Below, one piece after another: positions 59,463-64,000 of a DNA stretch of 64,000 bases. Positions within the stretch are counted from its first letter, which is position 1; the number at the start of each line of letters is the position of its first letter. The position numbers and the translations under genes are program-made. Under the pieces are notes generated by a model, which made no database searches, had not been told where the DNA came from, and saw only the letters and a program-made list of their open reading frames with translations. This DNA is from Spiribacter halobius (GTDB taxonomy: Bacteria; Pseudomonadota; Gammaproteobacteria; Nitrococcales; Nitrococcaceae). The stretch lies in NCBI RefSeq assembly GCF_020883455.1, contig NZ_CP086615.1, forward strand, positions 620,001 to 684,000. The letters run 5' to 3'.

Positions 59463-60881
59463 CTACCCGGGCGGGGCGATGGCCGACTCCCAGCGCTCGC
59501 GCAGGGCATCGGCCCGCGCGCGCTGGCTGCCCGAGGCCGATGGACTGATCCGGTCCAGCTGCGAGAGGCCCGCCCGCAGGTCGCCCTGGACGGCGTAGTA
59601 CTGGGCCATGGACAGGGCGGACTCGGCCTCGTCGTTGGCGGCGCTGGCCGCGCGGGCCCGCAGCCGCCAGAGTTCCGGGGCGTCGGGATTGTCGCGGGTC
59701 AGCTGGCTCGCCACGGCCAGCCCCTGGGCGGGGCGGCCGGCCGCGAGCAGGATCTCCACCCGGCGATAGGCGAGGGCAGGATCCTCGGGGAACAGGCTGA
59801 GCCCCTCCTCGAGCCAGTCCAGTGCCTCCTCGCTGCGCTCGGCTGCGCTGGCGGTCTCCGCCAGCGCCAGGTAGTAGGCCGCATGCTCGCCGTCCTGTGC
59901 GAGCAGTGCCCGCAGGCGCTCGCTGGCGGCCTCGGTCTCTCCGAGGCGCCGCTGCAGCACAGCCAGCCCGTACTGCGCGCCGGGGTCGTCCCCGGACTTC
60001 TCGAGGCGGGCCCGGAAGCGGGCCAGCGCCTCGTCCGGATCCTCGGCGAGCAGGGCCTCGAGCCGGGCGCGCATCAGTGCAAAGCCCGGGCTCTCGAAGG
60101 GATCGGACACCGTCATCTCCCGCGCGATGGAACGGGCATCGGCGATGCGCGCCTCGGTAAGGGGGTGGGTGCTCAGGAACGGGGGCGGGGCGCTGCGGTA
60201 GCGTCCGCTCTCCAGCAGGGTGGCGAAGAAGTCCGGCATGCCCTCTGGGTCGAAACCGGCGTCCGCGAGCATGCGCAGGCCGACCCGGTCCGCCTCCCGT
60301 TCGTGGTCCCGGGAATAGGCGAGCTGGCTCTCGATGCCGCTGGCCATGCCGGAGGTGGCGGCGGCCATGCCGGCCTGGGGGTCCTGGGTGCTGAGCAGCA
60401 GCCCCGCGAGGACCAGTGCCGCGGTGCGCAGGCTGGACTGCTGGCCGGCGGCGATGCGCCGGGCGATGTGCCGCTGGGTGACGTGGGCGAGCTCGTGGGC
60501 GATGACCGAGGCGAGCTCGCTTTCCGTGCGCGCGGCCGTGATCAGGCCGCTGTGGAGCCCGATGTAGCCGCCGGGCATGGCAAAGGCGTTGATGCGCGGG
60601 TCGTCGATGACGAAGAACTGGTACTCACCGGCCGGGGCGCTGCTGCTCCCGGCGATGCGCCGGCCGAGGTCGCGCACGTAGGCGGCTACCGCCGGATCCT
60701 CGACCAGATCCACCTCACGCCGGATCTCGCGCATCATCTGCTCCCCGATGCGCGCCTCGTCCGTCGGCGAGAGCACGTCGGCCGCCGGTGTGCCCATGTC
60801 CGGGAGCGAGAGGTCGAGCTGGGCCGCCGCGGGCGGCGGTGCCAGCAGCAGTGCAGCGAGTAGCAGAGTGACGATACGCAT
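59463..60881 (-). CDS. bepA: BepA-like M48 metalloprotease with TPR repeats
   Basis: Periplasmic zinc protease/chaperone that aids or degrades outer-membrane proteins such as LptD. The 472-residue product has a signal peptide (LLAPPPAAAQ), the M48 domain with zinc motif VIAHELAHVTQRHIARR (HELAH), the third ligand in YSRDHEREADRVGLRM, and a C-terminal TPR domain (from about residue 300: AQYGLAVLQRRLGETEAASERL, YYLALAETASAAERSEEALDWLEEGL). Length matches BepA (487). ATG at 60881 precedes a signal peptide; the upstream in-frame extension is unlikely. Confidence 0.92.
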   Translation of the reverse strand: MRIVTLLLAALLLAPPPAAAQLDLSLPDMGTPAADVLSPTDEARIGEQMMREIRREVDLVEDPAVAAYVRDLGRRIAGSSSAPAGEYQFFVIDDPRINAFAMPGGYIGLHSGLITAARTESELASVIAHELAHVTQRHIARRIAAGQQSSLRTAALVLAGLLLSTQDPQAGMAAATSGMASGIESQLAYSRDHEREADRVGLRMLADAGFDPEGMPDFFATLLESGRYRSAPPPFLSTHPLTEARIADARSIAREMTVSDPFESPGFALMRARLEALLAEDPDEALARFRARLEKSGDDPGAQYGLAVLQRRLGETEAASERLRALLAQDGEHAAYYLALAETASAAERSEEALDWLEEGLSLFPEDPALAYRRVEILLAAGRPAQGLAVASQLTRDNPDAPELWRLRARAASAANDEAESALSMAQYYAVQGDLRAGLSQLDRISPSASGSQRARADALRERWESAIAPPG

Positions 60882-61032
60882 AAGTGCTGTGCCGTGGGTG
60901 CTGTGCGATGGACTCCGGCGGGCCGGGCCACGTTCCCCCGAGGCCGTCGCCTGTGGGAAAGTATAGCGACTGGGCCCGACGGCCGGCGCCGTCTGGCCAC
61001 GGCAGCAGGGGGCTCCGCGCTTGGCATCGCCG

Positions 61033-62169
61033 ATGTACACCGTCCGGGACTGGATCTATCGCCACCTGAGCGACCCACAGGTAGTGGCGCTCACCGTGGT
61101 GCTGCTGGTGGGCTTCGGCATCATCACGTTCTTCGGCAGCATGCTGGTGCCGGTATTCGCCTCGGTGGTGCTCGCCTATCTGCTGGAGGGCGTGGTGCGG
61201 GTGCTGGCCCGCTACGGGGTGCCGCGGCGGCTGGCGGTGCTGCTGATATTCACCGTGTTCCTGTTCTGCCTGACGCTGGTGCTGTTCGCCCTGGTGCCGA
61301 CCATCATGCGCCAGATCCTGCAGCTGGTGGAGAATCTGCCGGCGATGCTGGAGCAGGGCCAGGCGGCGCTGCTGCGCCTGCCCGAGCGCTATCCGCACCT
61401 GTTCTCGACCGAGCAGATTTCGGCGCTGCTGGACGGCATCCGGCGCGAGGCGGTGGCCTACGCCCGTGGCGTGGCCTCGTCCATATCGCTCGCCTCGGTG
61501 GTGATGGTGCTGACGATCGTGGTCTACGCGGTGCTGCTGCCGGTGCTGATCTTTTTCTTCCTCTGGGACAAGGACAAGATCCTCGGCTGGCTCGGGCGCT
61601 TCATGCCCCGCCACCATGGCCTGGCGAGCTCCGTCTGGCGCGAGGTGGATCTGCAGATCGGCAACTACGTGCGCGGCAAGTTCGTCGAGATCGCCATCGT
61701 CTGGGCGGGCAGCTACGTGACGTTCCTGTTCCTGAATCTCGATTTCGCCATGCTGCTGGCGCTGCTGGTGGGGCTGTCGGTGATCATCCCCTACGTGGGC
61801 GCCACCGTGGTCACCCTGCCCATCGCCATCGTCGCCTACTTCCAGTTTGGCACCAGCAGCGAGTTCGTATGGGTCCTCGTGGCCTACGCCATCATCCAGG
61901 CCATCGACGCCAACATCCTGGTGCCGGTGCTCTTCTCCGAGGCGGTCAACCTGCACCCGGTGGCGATCATTGTCGCCATCCTGATCTTCGGCGGCATCTG
62001 GGGCTTCTGGGGCGTGTTCTTCGCCATCCCCCTGGCGACGGTGATCCAGGCCGTCCTCAACGCCTGGCCCCGCGCCACCGACGAAAGCCGCGCCGCCGCC
62101 CGCGACGACGAGGCACCGCTCCGCCCCCGGGAGATCAAGGCCGACGAGGCCCTGGCGGGCAAGCGCTAG
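61033..62169 (+). CDS. perM: AI-2E family transporter, PerM-like permease
   Basis: Inner-membrane protein of the AI-2E family; roles range from signal export to ion transport and its function here is unknown. The 378-residue product has about eight helices, with LPVLIFFFLWDKDKILGWL, REVDLQIGNYVRGKFVEIAIV, GLSVIIPYVGATVVTLPIAIVAYF and IIQAIDANILVPVLFSEAVNLHPVAIIVAILIFGGIWGFWGVFFAIPLATVIQAV; the last is a strong family marker. I chose ATG 61033; a TTG four codons upstream is possible. It is divergent from bepA, which is a common neighbour in gammaproteobacteria. Confidence 0.9.
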   Translation: MYTVRDWIYRHLSDPQVVALTVVLLVGFGIITFFGSMLVPVFASVVLAYLLEGVVRVLARYGVPRRLAVLLIFTVFLFCLTLVLFALVPTIMRQILQLVENLPAMLEQGQAALLRLPERYPHLFSTEQISALLDGIRREAVAYARGVASSISLASVVMVLTIVVYAVLLPVLIFFFLWDKDKILGWLGRFMPRHHGLASSVWREVDLQIGNYVRGKFVEIAIVWAGSYVTFLFLNLDFAMLLALLVGLSVIIPYVGATVVTLPIAIVAYFQFGTSSEFVWVLVAYAIIQAIDANILVPVLFSEAVNLHPVAIIVAILIFGGIWGFWGVFFAIPLATVIQAVLNAWPRATDESRAAARDDEAPLRPREIKADEALAGKR

Positions 62170-62229
62170 GCAATGCCGGCCCGGTATCCGCGGTGCCGCT
62201 AGCGGGTTTGAGGCCGTGCCGGGTGTGTC

Positions 62230-62325
62230 GTGGGGCGGGAGCGCCCGGGACACGCCGTGAATCCGTCCCTGGAGGCTCGTAGGCGAGATCCCTCTCGCCT
62301 ACGGTCCCGGCCGCTCCCACCCCAC
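62230..62325 (-). repeat. Dispersed long-stem palindrome, copy D
   Basis: Arms 62230-62251 and 62304-62325 pair at 20 of 22 positions (plus one G-T). The inner hairpin is gtaggcgaga / tctcgcctac, and the same interior strings occur as in copies A-C. Its orientation matches copy A. It is downstream of perM, convergent with phoH. Confidence 0.82.
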
Positions 62326-62400
62326 GCCACCCTGCCGGCGCCTGCACCGTCTTCCGCGGGCGGCGATGCCGTAACGCTGGCTGGGGCAAGTGCGTAATCA

Positions 62401-62429
62401 CTTTGAACTTTGAACTGTCAACTTTGAAC
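62401..62429 (+). repeat. TTTGAAC heptamer repeats at the phoH 3' end
   Basis: ctttgaactttgaactgtca followed by actttgaac. These match the heptamer arrays found 97 bases past the phoH start on the other side of the gene. Between them and the phoH stop lies an 11-bp hairpin (62431-62441 with 62445-62455) whose three-base loop tca is the phoH stop codon. Confidence 0.7.
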
Positions 62430-62441
62430 GCGCAGGCGCTG

Positions 62442-63728
62442 TCACAGCGCCTGCGAGGCGAAGTCCGCCAGCCGCGAGCGCTCGCCGCGGGTCAGGGTCA
62501 GGTGGCCGGCGTGGTCCCAGGGGCGGAAGCGGCGGACCACGTAGGTCAGGCCCGAGGTGGTGGGAGTGAGGAAGGGCGTGTCGATCTGGCCGATGTTGCC
62601 GAGGCAGACCACCTTGGTGCCGGGGCCGGCGCGGGTGATGAGGGTGCGCATCTGCTGTGGGGTCAGATTCTGCGCCTCGTCCAGCACGACGTAGCGGTTC
62701 AGCAGGGTGCGGCCGCGCATGAAGTTCAGCGAGCGCACCCGGATCCGGCTCTGCAGGACATCCCGGGTGGCGGCCTGGCCCCAGCGGCCGGCGCCGGCCG
62801 GCTCGGCGAGCACTTCCAGGTTGTCCATGAGCGCGCCCATCCAGGGCGTCATCTTCTCCTCCTCGGTGCCGGGCAGGTAGCCGATCTCCTCGCCGATGGC
62901 GACCGTGGCCCGGGTCATGAGGATCTCGCGGTAGCGCTGGCCCTCCAGGGTCTGGGCGAGCCCGGCGGCCAGCGCCAGCAGCGTCTTGCCGGTGCCGGCC
63001 GGCCCGAGCAGGGTGACGAAGTCCACCTCCGGATCGAGCAGCAGGTCGAGCGCCAGACACTGCTCGCGGTTGCGGGCGTGGATGCCCCAGACGGAATCGC
63101 CCGTCTCCGTGGTGTCGGGCACCGCCTGCAGCCGGGCGCCGTTGTCGCCGACCGCGACCGCCCGCGCCAGGCGGCCGTTGCCGTCGATCAGGAACTCGTT
63201 CGGTGCCACGCCCTCCGCCGGGTGCAGCCAGGGCGGCTCGTCGTCGCCCGGCAGGGCGGCGACCTCGTGCATGCCGGTGGGCAGGAGCTCGGGGTCGTCC
63301 AGGCGTGCCTCGCTCTCGTGGTCCTCGGCGTGGACGCCGAGGACCGTGGCCTGGATGCGCAGGTTGATGTCCCGGGCGACCAGGGTGAGGCGCACATCCG
63401 GGCGGGTGTGGGCGAGGGTCTCGGCGGCCTCGAGGACAGCGTCGCTGCCCTCGTGCCGGGTCTCGGCGGTGAGGAAGTGCAGCCGCCCGAGGCCGTCGCC
63501 CAGAGGCAGGCCGCGCTCCAGCGCCTGGGGTCCGGCGCCGGCCAGCAGCCCGTCCAGGAAACGCGCCGCCTGGAGCGCGTTGCGGGCCTCGTCACTGCTG
63601 CCGTGGCGGGCGGCATCCAGCCCCCGCAGCACCGCCAGCGGCAGATAGAGGTCGTCGCCCCCGAACCGGAACAGCGCCGCCGGGTCGTGCAGCAGCACGG
63701 AGGTATCCAGCAGCCAGGCCCGCCGCAT
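62442..63728 (-). CDS. PIN-PhoH family ATPase (PhoH2-like)
   Basis: The 428-residue product fuses an N-terminal PIN nuclease domain (RRAWLLDTSVLLHDPAAL, LAVLRGLDA, RLTLVARDINLRIQA) with a C-terminal PhoH ATPase domain: LLGPAGTGKTLLALAAGL (Walker A), ATVAIGEEIGYLPGTEEEKMTPWMG, RYVVLDEAQNLTPQQMRTLITRAGPGTKVV (Walker B/sensor), and a Q-rich helicase-like motif. Members act as RNA helicase/ribonuclease. E. coli PhoH lacks the PIN part. No antitoxin-like gene is adjacent. It is flanked by TTTGAAC heptamer repeats on both sides. Confidence 0.9.
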   Translation of the reverse strand: MRRAWLLDTSVLLHDPAALFRFGGDDLYLPLAVLRGLDAARHGSSDEARNALQAARFLDGLLAGAGPQALERGLPLGDGLGRLHFLTAETRHEGSDAVLEAAETLAHTRPDVRLTLVARDINLRIQATVLGVHAEDHESEARLDDPELLPTGMHEVAALPGDDEPPWLHPAEGVAPNEFLIDGNGRLARAVAVGDNGARLQAVPDTTETGDSVWGIHARNREQCLALDLLLDPEVDFVTLLGPAGTGKTLLALAAGLAQTLEGQRYREILMTRATVAIGEEIGYLPGTEEEKMTPWMGALMDNLEVLAEPAGAGRWGQAATRDVLQSRIRVRSLNFMRGRTLLNRYVVLDEAQNLTPQQMRTLITRAGPGTKVVCLGNIGQIDTPFLTPTTSGLTYVVRRFRPWDHAGHLTLTRGERSRLADFASQAL

Positions 63729-63824
63729 CAGGGGAGCGCCCCCAGGGGGGTGACGATGGGTCTGGCGGGGGCGGCGTTGGGGGCGTCTGTGGCGATGGTG
63801 GCCATCCGGGCTCCTTCGGGGGCG

Positions 63825-63927
63825 CAGTTCAAAGTTCCGAGTTCAAAGTTCAAAGAGTGCCGCAGGGCGCGGAAGTGCCCGCAAGTCCCGTCCGGGCTTT
63901 GAACTTTGAACTTTGAACCTTGAACTG
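63825..63927. repeat. Inverted pair of TTTGAAC heptamer arrays upstream of phoH
   Basis: Arms 63825-63855 (cagttcaaagttccgagttc continuing) and 63897-63927 (ctttgaactttgaactttga continuing) are inverted copies over 31 bases with a few mismatches. They are built from the heptamer TTTGAAC. The intervening 41 bases are GC-rich. Confidence 0.75.
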
Positions 63928-63965
63928 GCTAGCGGGCTGCGGCCAGCGGCCGCAGCCCGCTAGCC
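63927..63965. repeat. Perfect 18-bp hairpin holding the next gene's stop codon
   Basis: Arms 63927-63944 and 63948-63965 are perfect complements around a 3-base loop. The stop of the partial gene at the window end (TAG, 63962-63960) is in the right arm. The arm sequence contains CTAGCGGGCTG, resembling the CTAG-ended repeats. No T tract follows. Confidence 0.75.
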
Positions 63966-64000
63966 TTTCACCGGCTCGATGATCGCGTCCAGGTTGAGCT
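63960..64000 (-). CDS. C-terminal end of a gene running in from the right
   Basis: Thirteen codons before the stop read LNLDAIIEPVKG. The rest lies outside the window, so no function is assigned. The stop TAG is inside the 63927-63965 hairpin. Confidence 0.45.
   Translation of the reverse strand, partial: LNLDAIIEPVKG

Overview
The window is high-GC DNA from a gammaproteobacterium. Two features point to an Ectothiorhodospiraceae-like (Chromatiales) halophile or its relatives: a class III polyhydroxyalkanoate synthase pair (phaC/phaE) and a pyrophosphate-type phosphofructokinase. Others fit that picture less specifically: a TAXI-type TRAP transporter with a DUF1850 partner, an mpl-ubiX pair and a very acidic linker in CpoB. 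The genus is inference; no rRNA is present.

Layout. Bases 1-22400 are chromosomal. They hold a partial gene, an mpl-ubiX cluster with a small membrane protein, cyclopropane-fatty-acid synthase, PPi-phosphofructokinase, an Aer-like chemoreceptor, a DUF192 protein, a c-di-GMP phosphodiesterase divergent from dps, a Kef-type K+ antiporter, a TAXI-TRAP operon, a glutaryl-CoA dehydrogenase/CoA-transferase operon, an O-acetylhomoserine sulfhydrylase and a long coiled-coil lipoprotein.

Bases 22496-35484 are a 13-kb integrated phage-satellite-like island in the 3' end of tRNA-Lys(UUU), bounded by a 49-bp perfect direct repeat. It carries a P4-type integrase, an AlpA-like excisionase/activator, a winged-helix protein whose own gene contains four 19-bp near-palindromic iterons (a lambda O/ori-like arrangement), a chain of overlapping tiny genes, and a phage major capsid protein. 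A possible cos region, a Nu1-type small terminase, a C-terminally truncated tape measure protein, a SEC-C protein, a class-C group II intron behind a terminator hairpin, and a MazF/PemK-like toxin follow. Portal and large terminase are missing.

Bases 35436-48103 return to core genes: tRNA-Lys, cpoB-pal-tolB-tolA-tolR-tolQ-ybgC, the glrK-qseG-glrR two-component locus, ruvC-ruvA-ruvB and yebC. Bases 48389-64000 hold a frameshifted patatin gene, a cNMP/HDOD protein, an acyl-CoA ligase, pabB, the PHA cluster (phaA-phaR-phaB convergent with phaE-phaC), a BepA-like protease, a PerM-like permease, a PIN-PhoH ATPase and the end of one more gene.

The most unusual feature of the chromosome is its intergenic repeat content. 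Several families of dispersed structured repeats occupy the gaps between genes: a stop-codon-associated inverted repeat, a two-stem palindrome with four copies whose arms differ but stay self-complementary, a three-way-junction element overlapping the pabB 3' end, an acaacg-type inverted repeat and TTTGAAC heptamer arrays around phoH.
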